From positions 24,505 to 88,504 of the forward strand of contig CAJNOL010000991.1 of assembly GCA_905250125.1 (NCBI GenBank): a DNA stretch of 64,000 bases. Direction: 5' to 3'. The notes under the pieces were generated by a model. It saw nothing but the letters and a program-made list of their open reading frames with translations. It was not told where the DNA came from and did no database searches. Within the stretch, counting starts at the first letter, position 1; the number at the start of each line of letters is the position of its first letter. The stretch is from Rotaria sordida. Taxonomy: Eukaryota > Rotifera > Eurotatoria > Philodinida > Philodinidae. Both the position numbers and the translations under genes were made by a program. Of this stretch, positions 24,377-35,255 are shown one piece after another.

Positions 24377-26349
24377 TGAATTATTTTCACCTGTTCTGTC
24401 GACAACTTTTATGTTCCCTTGTCATTTTCGTGTTATTGATTTTCATCACAAATTTTCTTTTTTTTTCATAGTATTCATTCTCATTATATTTAGAACTTTT
24501 TCCTAATCATCCATCAATATTGTCGCTAAACTAATAATAAATATAAATTATATTATAGACTGCTAACAAAGCCTAAGACGAAGAGAAGTAGTACAAAGAA
24601 TGTAAAGTAAAATAAAAAAGATAAAATACCCCTGATCATTTCTGAAAGAAGACGCGGAGGTTGCCTATTTAACACACATGTACAATGACAAAAGGAAATG
24701 AAAAAAACTACGATATACTATATAGATATGACACAGAAATACTGAGTTAGTACTGCATTACTTTGACTTATATGAAGCACACTAAGGAAGTAGTAAAACT
24801 TGTTTCTACGATTTCTTGAAATATATATCGAGAAGTAGTCAACAGTGATCAGTTCAATGATTCGTTGAATTTACCATGGACCATCAGTTTTCATATTGTC
24901 TTTCCGATTATAAAACTTCAAACTATTCAAATAAATACATTCTCTACGTATTCACGAAACAATTCATCAGTACCATGTTAGAAGAGTAAAATAGTGCTAT
25001 ATTTGAACTTTCGTGAAGGAAACTTTTATTACCTCCTGATGAAATTTTTCAATGACAAATATACCAAAAGATATGCCGTGAGCAGGGCTACAACATATCA
25101 AAAATTCAGCCTGGAATCTCTTACTTTGATGGAACATTCGTTCATGACACTGAAATTTGGCGACTGAAATTGTACACTTTTTTTTTCAAACTTGATTTCT
25201 TTCTCATAAAAAATTGCATTCAGAAAATAATAGAAATAGGCTATTTTGTAGAGAATTTCATTCTCTATCATTTGAGACTTTTCGCGCCTCAAAGCGTCAA
25301 ACAATGGAGGAGAAAAGCGCAAAATATGACCACGATTGAAAAAATCGATTTTTACGATATGATCCGAGAAGTCAAAACAATGGAGTCCCTGATATTTTGT
25401 TATAGATAAATCAAAATGAATTGATATTTTGGTTTTCTAAGTCATTTTTTTTTCGGACTTTCGAATGAGATGATCAAAGTCGAAATCTAAAATTTTTCCG
25501 CCACCACCATGGTCGGTATTGTGGCAAACTCTCTTTTAAGTCCCTTTACTCCTGTTAGCTCTGTTGCTGAATGCGAAAAACTACTGATTATGAAATAAGT
25601 AAGCTTATTGTATTTTTGAAAAGTTTTCGAATTAAAAGATTTGTTTCTGCATCAAAAGAAGAGCGTTTACAATTCATAAAAGGAAATGAAAGCAAGCAAT
25701 AAAATATAGATCGTTCTCTGGAAAAATTACATATCATGTAGGTATTGTTTCAAACATTAATTTATTTGTTCCTATATTATAGCATTGCTACTACATAAAT
25801 CTTGATGTGAGTTAATATTGTGATCTTTGAGACACATTAAACGAATGTGGGTTCTTTTATGTAGACGATCAATATATATATATGCCGGAAGAGCCAAGAA
25901 ACGAGGCTATTTTTATTAGCAATATTGTTTAAGTGCCACGGAAACGCTTGTTAAAATATATTTAAACGCTGTAGGCGTTATCCTATATAAATACGATTAG
26001 TATTGTTGACAAATCGTTAATTTTTGTGAACATGTTCGTCCAATATGGCAAGGTTACCTAAGTTGAAGTTATCCTTTCGGATGTGATAGCATCTTTGAAC
26101 TATCCAGCAATATTCAACCGTCGGCCTTCGATAGGATCCGATGGTATCCAACAATGAGAACTTTTCAGATTCGACGAAATCCGATGCTATTATAGTGTCT
26201 AGTTTTGATTCTTGTAATTATTAGACAATATGTAAAATATATTTTTACTACTTTTTATAACGATACAAAGCCGTTTTGTACTAACCGAGACCAAACATTC
26301 ATGCTCGTAAACTACTACTTATGGTGACAAAGAGAACTACACAACTCAA

Positions 26350-26880
26350 CGAACAGTAGGTATAAATTATTTATTTTATTTCATTTCTATTTTAGATTAT
26401 ATTAAGAGATCTGTTTAACGAACTGTAAGTTATTTTTTTCTATTGTATTTTTCAATGCAGACTATATTATTGCCGATATTGACTTCATCTCCCGCTGATC
26501 TTCGTGTCCTCTTTCCTTTTAATCATCTCTCTGTCGTTCTTTCCTATATTCATTTCTCTGTTGCTCTCTCTTATATAAACATGTATTGTATGTGAAGCAG
26601 TCACATTCTAGAGATGTGAAGTAGCTCAATAAACATCATTACCAAAGGTAGCAGTAAGCTATTCCTTCAGTTTGTCATTACAATATTATGGCACGAAGTC
26701 AATCAAAGGTGGACATAAATTATTAGTTTTTTATTTTAGATTATATTATAAGATTAGTTTAACGAACAGAAAATTATGATTTTTAATTTTATTTTTTGAT
26801 AAAGTTTATATTAAGACATGAAGTCAATCAAAAATTTGTATAAATTATAGATTCTCTTTGTTTTCTTTATTTTAAATTTA
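26350..26880. repeat. direct repeats with TATTTTAGATTATATTA core
   Basis: A segment of about 80 bp (..ATAAATTAT..TATTTTAGATTATATTA..GTTTAACGAAC) occurs at about 26353-26435 and again at about 26712-26790. A partial third copy lies at about 26838, and GAAGTCAATCAAA occurs twice (about 26696 and 26820). Confidence 0.5.
26560..26682 (+). repeat. LTR-end-like sequence (candidate solo LTR)
   Basis: A TATATAA box at about 26572, CAATAAACATCA (polyadenylation-like) at about 26627, and an ATTACA end at about 26682 followed by ATATTATGGCACGAAGTC, which has the look of a primer-binding site. The order TATA, AATAAA, CA end fits the 3' part of an LTR. The 5' end and any second LTR were not found, and there are no gag-pol frames nearby. 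Confidence 0.3.
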
Positions 26881-26935
26881 TTATTGAACAATTGAATGTA
26901 ATAATAATTTAAAATAAATTACATCTAAACTGTTA

Positions 26936-27427
26936 CCCAGGACGATGATTTCGGCCTCCGGATCCGACCGGAACCAACAGGAACCAGGGCTATTTCCCGC
27001 TAATTCCGGCAGGTTCCAGCTTATTTCCCCCCGGAACCGCCAGGAAAACATACGGAAAATGGAAGCAGTATTCCGGGCCGGAAAGCACCGTACCGGATCC
27101 TTTCACTTCCGTGCAAATCCAGTGTCCGAAATTATCTTGGAAAATTACCAAATCCGCGTGGAATTCTTACGAGAAGTTATCGTATCCTGCTTCCCAGGTC
27201 GAAGAATACAGCAAGAAACCGGCCGCTTTCGGTACTTTCCGCTCAAATTCCTACACTTTCCGGTTGGAAATGGCAGGAAGTCGTCAGAAAAATTCCATAA
27301 TTTTCTGGCCCGGACTACTGCTTCCATTTCCGTCGATTTCCGGAGTTATCCTGCCGGAACCGAGGCCTTTCCTGCAGGTTCCCGCCGGGAATTCACGAAT
27401 CCGGGTGCCGGAATCATCGTCCTGGGC
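26936..27427. mobile_element. GC-rich foldback with CCCAGGAC termini
   Basis: CCCAGGACGATGATTTCGGC at 26936 is repeated inverted at about 27427 (..ATCATCGTCCTGGG). The inner arms pair across GGAAATGGAAGCAGTA and TCCGGGCC. The base composition is far richer in GC than the window. Long open frames on both strands here arise from the repeat structure. Confidence 0.65.
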
Positions 27428-27830
27428 TATTTTTCTGCAGGATACGGTAAATTTTCCCGCATTTTCCCGCCGGTTCCTGCAGGATCTGTTTTTCAAAATC
27501 ATTTACCTGGGATCATATCTAGCTGGAGCCACAGTGGAAACGGCCGGATCTACTCCGATATTATCCACTAACAACATAGAAAATCTCGGAAATCAACGGA
27601 ACGCGGCCAAAGTATTCCTAAACAGGATCCCGCCGGCTATGTCCAGCAAACTCCCGACACTTCCGTCGTTTTCCCGTCGGAAATGGTAAGCAGAATCCGA
27701 CAAAGTTCTGCGCAATACTGTGCCTAAGATCCGATCGTTTCCTACCATTATCCGCAGGAAACGGTGCACTGGTCCGTTTTCCCGCCAATTCCATAAAAAT
27801 TTCCTACTTTCGGTCAAAATAGTTGGTATC
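27428..27830. repeat. GC-rich degenerate repeat sequence
   Basis: A continuation of the CCGG/TTCC-rich family beyond the 27427 terminus, with motifs TTCCCGCCGG, CCTGCAGGAT and TTTCCCG. No gene. Confidence 0.5.
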
Positions 27831-28134
27831 GAACTGCCTAAACTTCAAATTCCGAGCTCACTTACGCATCCACATTTTACTCAATGAACTCTGTCCTTGC
27901 TTTAAAGTTAATAGTAAACGGTAGGCTTCCATCGATAATAGCTAGAGACAATGAACATTATGTAACTGTAAATTAGTTAATTAATTAGTATGCATCTTAA
28001 TTAGTCCTCATCTTAATCAATACTCACCTTGATTAAAACTCAACCAATTCACACTAATTAAGATAAGTACTCATGACTCTCGACGGGTTAAACCATGAAG
28101 ACGCATAGCCATTCAAGTGCAACGCCATGGGTGC

Positions 28135-28540
28135 ACCCTTAAGTCCTCAAGCACTATTCTATAAAGGTACTTTTAGGTCCTCAAGGGCTTCCTATTAGGA
28201 TGCTCTTAGGTTCTTAAAGGCTATCCTATAGGGGTGCTCTTAGATCTTCAAGGAATATCCTATAAGAGTACGCATAGGTCTTCAAGGGCTATAATATGGA
28301 AGCATCCAAGAATCCTCAAAGGCCATCGTATATGGGTATTCATAGCTCCTCACGGACTATTCTATAGGGGTGCTCAAAGATCTTCAACCGTTTTCCTCTA
28401 GGAGTACCCATAGATTCTGAAGGCCTATCGTACACGGGTATCCATAGGTTTTCACGGGATATTATATGGGATGCTCCTAGGTTCTCGTGGACTTTTCTAT
28501 AGGGATATCCGTAGGTCCGCAAGTAGTATAATATGACAGT
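28135..28540. repeat. minisatellite, degenerate unit of about 36-40 bp
   Basis: Ten or so imperfect copies of a unit like TAGGTCCTCAAGGGCT followed by ATCCTATAGGGGTGCTC. Copies begin near 28139, 28170, 28207, 28245, 28285 and so on. Neighbouring copies differ at many positions, so the array is old. Confidence 0.75.
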
Positions 28541-29039
28541 GCCCGTTAGAGCACTTGAGAAGCTATGGACAATTATTTTGAAAGTATACCACATTTACAT
28601 CGACTCCATCGGAGCGGGATAAAACTTTCTGGGCTACTAGAATTTGATATACTGACCTCGAAAATCAGCTTGAAATTGTTTACAAATGATGCTGTACTAC
28701 CTTCAAACAAGCAGTTTCGCAAGCAATGTCGGTCAATCGCTGATTCCTACGAATAGTCTATTTTAAATGATCACAAGTTCATAAAATTCACACTGCATAT
28801 TTGTCAATGAGACAACTAGCCTATTACGCAATAACATTTTTCTCTCAAGTTCGCTTTCTAATGAAATGTTCCGCATAACAAAGACATCTTTCCTCCTTTT
28901 CGAAGCATATCTTCCGCAATAAGGAAGCCAATTTACTTACCAGCTTCTGTATATCTCTGGATCATCTTTCCACGACGTATACAGTTATGCGATGTTCAAA
29001 GGCTCCGTTGCCACACGTTTCCCAAAAGCTTTTTTTTTA

Positions 29040-30175
29040 GCATTCCCTAATTCAGCCGGAGAGTTACCAGACTTTTCCCAAAAGCCTTTTTTTCCTTTGG
29101 CTGTTTCAGCCGGAGTACTTACCAGATTTTTCTCAAAAGACTTTTTTTTTTGCCTGTTCCAACGCTGATTCAGCGCGGAAACAGCGCCGATTCAGCCGGA
29201 GTAGTTACCAGACTTCACCCAAAACGTTTTTTTTCTTTGCCTGTTTCAGCCAGAGTAGTTACCAGACTTTACAGAAAAGTCTTTTTTTCTTTTGCTGATT
29301 CAGCCGGAGTGGTTACCAGACTTTACCCAAAAATCTTTTTTTCTTTGGTTATTTCAGCGCTGACACAGCATTGATTCTGCCGGAGCAGTTACTAGACTTT
29401 ACTCAAAAGCCTTTTTTTCTTTCGCTGATTCAGCCGGTGTAGTTACTAGACTTTACTCAAAACTTTTTTTTCTTTGGCTGTTTGAGCGCTGAAACAGTGC
29501 TGATTCAGCCGGAGCACTTACCAGACTTTTCTCAAAAGTCTTCTTTACTTTGTCTATTCCAACGCTGAAACAACGCTGATACATCCACAGTAGTTACCAG
29601 ACTTTACATAACGGTCTTTTTTTCTTTCACTGATTCAGCCGATGTAGTTACCAGACTTTATCCAAAAATCTTTTTTTATTTGGCTGTTTCAGCGCTGAAA
29701 CAGCGCTTATTCGGCCATAGTAGTCACCAGACTTTACATAACAGTCTTTTTTTCTTTCGCTGATTTATCGGGACTAGTTACCAGACTTTAAATAACAGTC
29801 TTTTTTTCTTTCCCTGATTCGGCGGGAGTAGTTACTAGACTTTATCCAAAAATCTTTTTTTCTTTGGCTGTTCCAGCGCTGACACAACGCTGGTTCAGCG
29901 GGAGTAGTTACCAGACTTTACCCAAAAGTCTTTTTTCTTTGGCAGTTTGAAAGCTGAAACAGCACTGATTCAGGCAAAGTAGTTACCAGACTTTACCCAA
30001 CAGTCTTTTTTTCTTTGACTGTTTGAGCGCTGAAACAGCACTGATTCAGGCAGAGTAGTTACCAGGCTTTACAAAAAAGTCTTTCTCTTTCGCTGATTCA
30101 GCTGCAGTAGTTACCAAACCTTTCCCAAAAGTCTTTTTTATGCTTGGTAGATTCAGCGCTGAAACAGCACTTATA
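29040..30175. repeat. satellite array, about 17 units carrying hairpin plus T-tract
   Basis: The GTTACCAGACTTTA motif recurs about 17 times at spacings of roughly 53-90 bp. Each unit reads GATTCAGCCGGAGTAG, TTACCAGACTTTACCCAAAAGTC, a run of 6-9 T, then CTTTGGCTGTTTCAGC. Longer units add the palindrome TTTCAGCGCTGAAA. AGACTTT and AAAGTCT can pair as a short stem directly before the T-run. No protein-coding frame. Confidence 0.8.
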
Positions 30176-30660
30176 GTAAGCGAAAGTCGCGGACAAAGTG
30201 CCGTAATTTCCCGGCTCGGAATACTGCGTTTATTCGCTTTGATGTCCGAGCCTGTTCCTTCTGGAAACGATGATTTTTCGTGAGCTTTCCGAGCAGTTTC
30301 AATCGTTTTGGGAGGCTCGAATTATTGTCCTGGGTTCACTTCCGAGCTCAGGAATAGACGGAAGAAGGTCGTAAACTTGCGTAGGGACCTTCGTGTAAAT
30401 TGGAGGTACAAAATCCGACAGAAATAATGTCAGTTGAAATCGTTTCTGTGCAGAAACCGACTATCCGTATTAGAAATGGAAACGATCGGATTTCTCCCTG
30501 GGTTTTCCGTCGATTTGCGGCCGGATATGGCAGGAAAGTAAGTAGAAAAATTCGGCAAATTCCGTCGTGGAGTACTGCTTCCATGAAATCCCCGGAAAAC
30601 TCCGGAATCGACCATTTCCTTGCCGGATTGTTCGACCTGAGTAATTTTTAGCTAATTGTA
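30176..30660. repeat. second copy of the GC-rich CCCAGGAC repeat family
   Basis: 30318-30333 ends in ATTGTCCTGGG, matching the terminus of the element at 26936. The stretch 30500-30600 (GATATGGCAGGAAAGTA, AAAAATTC, TACTGCTTCCAT) resembles 27250-27350. The whole 26936-30660 region may be one composite element with the satellites inside it. Confidence 0.5.
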
Positions 30661-31186
30661 CGAGAGGAAGGCAGTAAAGAGAGGACGATGATAACAGGGT
30701 AACTCAAACAATGTCTAATGTCCAGATGTAAATTCAGCATCATGTCATGGGATCGTATCAAATCCTAGAGATTTTCGACATTTTCCAGGTGGTGGGTCCT
30801 ACTGTCGGAAATCATAGGATCCTATCGGAAATTGTAAGATTCCTTTCGAAAGTCGTTAGATTGCCTTGGATATTCCATCGGATCTAGGGGTGACCCTTTA
30901 TCTTTACTTTCCTTTATAATAAAGGATAAAGATAAATGAATTCTTTACTCTTAAAAAATAAAGATAAATGGATCATTTATTTTTAAAAAATAAAGTTAAA
31001 TAAATAAAGGAATACTTTATTTTTAAAAAATAAATGGAAAATAAATGAATAAATGATACTTTTTACGATGACAGATAATGTAATTGAAAGAGCACTAGAA
31101 TCATGAAATAAAGCACATAAGCTGTAATGAACATAATTTTTTGTATGATTTAATTCCAAGTGTATCGACATATAAAAAGCTTCTTT

Positions 31187-31288
31187 TGACAGGCACTATT
31201 TGCTATTGATATATTTATTTTGGCAGGCACTATTTGCCATTGATATATTTATCTTGACAGGCACTATTTGCCATTTATATATTTATTC
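31187..31288. repeat. three tandem copies of a 34-bp unit
   Basis: The unit (TG)ACAGGCACTATTTGCCATTGATATATTTAT starts at 31187, 31221 and 31255. Each holds the inverted repeat GGCA-N5-TGCC (GGCACTATTTGCC; one base differs in copy 1). Confidence 0.85.
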
Positions 31289-31439
31289 TCTATAGTATAT
31301 CGCAATGCAAATTTAACATGATAATTTGGATAGCAGGTAGACTAGTTTAATAATAGTAAAAAGTCACTTTTTACTTCCAAAAGTTTTCATACAAACTTCA
31401 AATTCAAATACAGTTCTCCAAAACTATTTATGAAAAAGC

Positions 31440-31930
31440 TGAATCTATATTCACGAATCAAAGAAAAGCCAAGGTACATTGTGGAAATCGAATCGTTTCC
31501 AAAGAGCACTATCTGCAGAGCAACTTGTTTACTTTACAGTAGGTAGGGCACGATGCATATGTTAATTCTCTATATCCGTATTTAGTTGAAGATTTTTTTA
31601 TGAAAGAAAGTATTAGATCATTAGGAGAAGCTCACGAAAGATAATTTTTAAAGAATCTCAATTCTATCAGTATGGTCTGAATGATTGGAGACTTTAGTTA
31701 AGAAAAGAAACTCTTCAACCAAATACAGATAAAAGGAGTTGACCTTGCATCCTTTCCTACCTACTGAAAAACAGGCAAGTTGGTCAATATAAAACTGATC
31801 TATGAAAACGATTCGATTGTTGAATCTTAATTTGTGTTGTCTAGTATTCGTATGTATGGACTCCAGTTTTCGTAAAGGATTTTCGAAAAAAAACGTAAAT
31901 AGCGCGCATATTGAAAAAATAGTGAACAAA
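31440..31930. repeat. old inverted duplication of a protein-like segment
   Basis: The plus strand (about 31470-31630) and minus strand (about 31870-31690) translate to related peptides: NRIVSKEHYL against NRIVFIDQFY, and VNSLYPYLVEDFF against VNSFYLYLVEEFL. DNA shares AATCGAATCGTTT and CAGTAGGTAGG. The plus copy has an in-frame TAG; the minus copy is open for 93 codons. The family is unknown. Confidence 0.5.
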
Positions 31931-34530
31931 TGCGTTTGAAAAATTAACTATTGTTCATTCTCTTTCCAAGGACCTTTAATGAGAACCAAACGAAGTACCT
32001 GAAGTGAGACTGTCTCGATGTATGCGTGAGAGAGAGACGAAGAGAGAAAGAAAAAAAATAGTAAACAACTATCATGAATCTTATGAATACTTGCATGGTA
32101 GAATTTCTCATAGAAAGAGCAGTAATATTAGTTTATATGCGATCCATTGCAATCCTGAAAGTAAATGGCGATAAAATTTTTAAAAAAATATGCCATAATT
32201 CCAAAAAAGTTTTTGTTTCCCCTTCACAGAAAGCCACATAATAAATACTATGATAACCGTTTCAACTTGTTTATTTCAGTTTCATTGTGCATTATTCTCA
32301 TCAAATTATATAGAGAAATGTTTAACCAGATACCCTAATTTTTTAGCTAGTGCATGAGTTAGTTTCCCTTAATTACCTTTAGTTTGGATTAGATATTTTT
32401 TCACAGTTTAAGAACAAAATTTCAGTAAATTATATGACGAAACAACGAAATAGAAACCCGACGGATATATAATAAGTATGTGGATGGGTTAGAGTGTGTA
32501 AGTGTGCATTTGAACCCGATAGTAGGAAATCATCGCACTTATATTCCACACTCTATTCACATCCTTACCTTTTCGTATGTTCTACAAAATATTTCTTTTT
32601 TCTTCGTATATTTATTCAAGGTCTTTGCTTTTAATATGTAGACTATCATAATCACTAGTAAGTTACTGATATTTTTAGTTCAACTAACCAACAGGAATTT
32701 CTCATACAACAGTCAATAATTGGAATTTTTGTAATGCAATCAACGGAAAGTATATCCTCAAAAATTAAGCTGTGAAAAGCATTTATTAGCTTGCTGTTGA
32801 AATAAGAAATCATATACTTTTTTTGCAACATTGATTAATGATTATGAGTGAGTCTCGATTTTATTCTTGCTACGCTGACACTTAATTTTTCATTTAAAAT
32901 GAAAAATAAATACAGATAAAATTTGGATTTTCACACAGATTTCAAGACAGTCACGTATAGTTGTTTTTAGCAAATACTGCATCAAGCAGTTCAAATTTAT
33001 TCTAATGAAGTTATCGAGCAGATGATTTCGAAAAAATAACAGATGATCACACTTTGTACGAGAAACCAGAGGGCAAAAGTCAAGAAAAAAGATATTAATA
33101 ATATATTTAAATAGTTTCTTGCTCATATTGAAGTTGCCATTTGTGAGGATCTGTTGAGATGGTTAAATAGATCGCTTTCTACTAGCGTGACAACAATTGT
33201 GAGCATAGACTATTTTCCTCTTATAAAAGATCTCTAAAGTTTACATATCCTTATCAAAATTAGTAAACATTACTGATTTGCAAAGCACTAGTTTTATTTT
33301 CTCATATTCATCTATACGTTTTTTATTCGAAAGATATTTCATTTCACGAAAAGCACTATCGAAATCGTGTCACTTTAGCTAAGTTACTTCTGCTCTTTGA
33401 CTCATATCACCTTAATGATCTGACTTGCGTTTTGTACTGTTACTACAAGTACAACATCAAATTTTTTCTTTGAAACAGAAGCGCTGCAATTGAAGTTTAT
33501 GATGAGTGTGTGAATGATTGTTAAAAACTGCTTCGTATTTGTTTTTTCCAGTGAATGTCTTCAAGTGCACAATCACGTTTTCTTCCATCAGCTACATACT
33601 CACACTCCTTTCCAAACACATAGAAAGAGTCATGACACTATGCATCCTTCTCACTTTCATAACGCCAATATTTATAGCGAATCCCATCTCCCGAGTTCCA
33701 AAAGTTAGATTCTTATCCTCAACCAACTAAATGCGATAAGAATTAGATGATGAAAATATGTGACTGACTAAATTTTCGGGATAGAGAGGGCTTAATTTAA
33801 TAGCTTCTTGGAAATCTCACAAATGTATACTTCCTTGTCAGTTCACACAAACAAGCAGATATGCCACGAAACACACAAAACTTATGCTATTGCTTATAAT
33901 TCTTTCTGAGGTTAAGGGTATATATAGAGTATTTTGGGTAAGGTTGAGGATAATTAGAAGTGAGATTCAAAATTATGAAGAAATTCTATTTAGAAATATG
34001 AAGATTGAGTGATAATCGATCCAATGGAGATATTCTATGATTCTGAAATGAAGCTTCACAAAGATGTTCGAATACATAGAAAGCTTTAGATCTCATTAGA
34101 AAGTTACAAGAAGCTTTTCCTCTTTCTTAGTACCCTAAAAAATCAGAAATAAAGCTTTCATTTCTGTTATTTTTGAATTTCATCTTAGGAAACGTGTTTT
34201 AAATCAAATTTACATTTTTAAATCGTAATAATCTCTCTGCAGATTTATTTCATGATCCTAGTGCTCTTCCAATTACATTATCTGTCATCGTAAAAAGTAT
34301 CATTTATTCATTTATTTTCCATTTATTTTTAAAAATAAACGATTCATTTACGTTTATTTTTTAAAATAAAGTATTCCTTTATTTATTTAACTTTATTTTT
34401 TAAAAATAAATGATCATTTATCTTTATTTTTTAAAAATAAAGGATCCATCTATCTTTATTTTTTAAGAGTAAAGGATTCATTTATCTTTATTTTATAAAG
34501 TAAAAGTAAAGTACCACCCCTAATCGGATC

Positions 34531-35255
34531 CGACTGAATGAAACTTTAAGATTCTTCGTTCTAGGTACACACACTTGCTTACATAAATTGAATTCTAGGA
34601 AGTCTACAATAATATCACAATTGTACATAGTGTAAATGGTACTATAGGTTCTAACTTTCTCTTTAGCAAATCGTGGACTTCGATCTATATTGTATTTCTT
34701 ATAGAGCTTAAAGAGACGTACGGAACTCAAAAGACTAATAGGAGATAACAATAGCATATAGAACTAAAAAACGTATTAGTAACATGGCAATTATTCACAT
34801 GTTTTGTTAGGTTTATACTTTGTATTGTTAAAGTTGTAGAAGAAATATGAGCATAGAAAAGTCAAACGAGATAAATTTAACCTGTCGTGAAGCTATGAAA
34901 ACTTTCGCTCAATCTTGATTCCACTTAGCATCAAATCAAGATTCTAAAAGTTGAAATCTTACTCCATACATGTACTCATGTAGTAATAACTGGCGGTAAA
35001 CGATATTTTTTTGTTGTACCTTAGCAAGAAAACGCCAACAGTTGAAAACTTTTGACATTTGTACAATGTACCTCTGATTTTGTTTCGGATTTTCGAAGAT
35101 AAAATATCTGAATTATTCCATCAATATATTGGAAAATGAGGAAGTCTTGCATAATCATCTGTGAGTTACCAAAATCTAACGAGTAAAATACTTTGAAAAT
35201 TTTAGGATTTATTTAATCGAAATCATTGCTCTCGTCCACATTCTGATTGCTCTCA
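34531..35255. other. upstream region of the glycosyltransferase gene
   Basis: AT-rich with no gene seen. An acceptor-like ATTTTAG ends about 50 bp before the ATG at 35256 and might receive a trans-spliced leader. No TATA arrangement is convincing. Confidence 0.35.

Larger units (their letters stand above)
21839..25540. mobile_element. large foldback element, 3.7 kb, arms about 750 bp
   Basis: The left arm (21839 to about 22590) is the imperfect reverse complement of the right arm (about 24785-25540). The terminal sequence is CTTAAAAGAGAGTTTGCC on the left and its complement on the right. A second palindrome, 22795-23016 against 23117-23310, sits inside with a 100-N gap at its centre. Between 23310 and 24785 is 1.4 kb present only on the right side. 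No transposase frame is present, so it is non-autonomous. Frames at 22159 and 25098 are simply the two strands of the arms. Confidence 0.75.
30885..34523. mobile_element. 3.6-kb inverted-repeat element with AT-rich arms and candidate 7-bp TSD
   Basis: Left arm 30885 to about 31110 and right arm about 34242-34523 are inverted copies. The inner ends share GATAATGTAATTG.AAGAGCACTAG; the outer arms consist of TTTATTTTT.AAAATAAA-type repeats ending in TAGGGGTG. TCGGATC flanks both ends (30878-30884 and 34524-34530). I see no transposase; the interior has only short frames and a second, older inverted repeat (31440-31930). Confidence 0.65.

Noticed and set aside
26945-27817. Long open frames on both strands (208, 192, 74 codons) in the GC-rich segment
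   Set aside because: The frames follow from low stop-codon density in GC-rich inverted repeats. Peptides are repetitive, overlap on both strands, and lack any domain or splice pattern.
29040-31288. CRISPR-like array
   Set aside because: The repeats are degenerate, there are no unique equal-length spacers, the genome is eukaryotic and no cas genes exist. They are satellite and tandem repeats.
31648-33126. Minus frames of 93 and 78 codons as transposase of the AT-rich element
   Set aside because: No DDE or other catalytic motif or DNA-binding domain is visible. One is half of an old inverted duplication.
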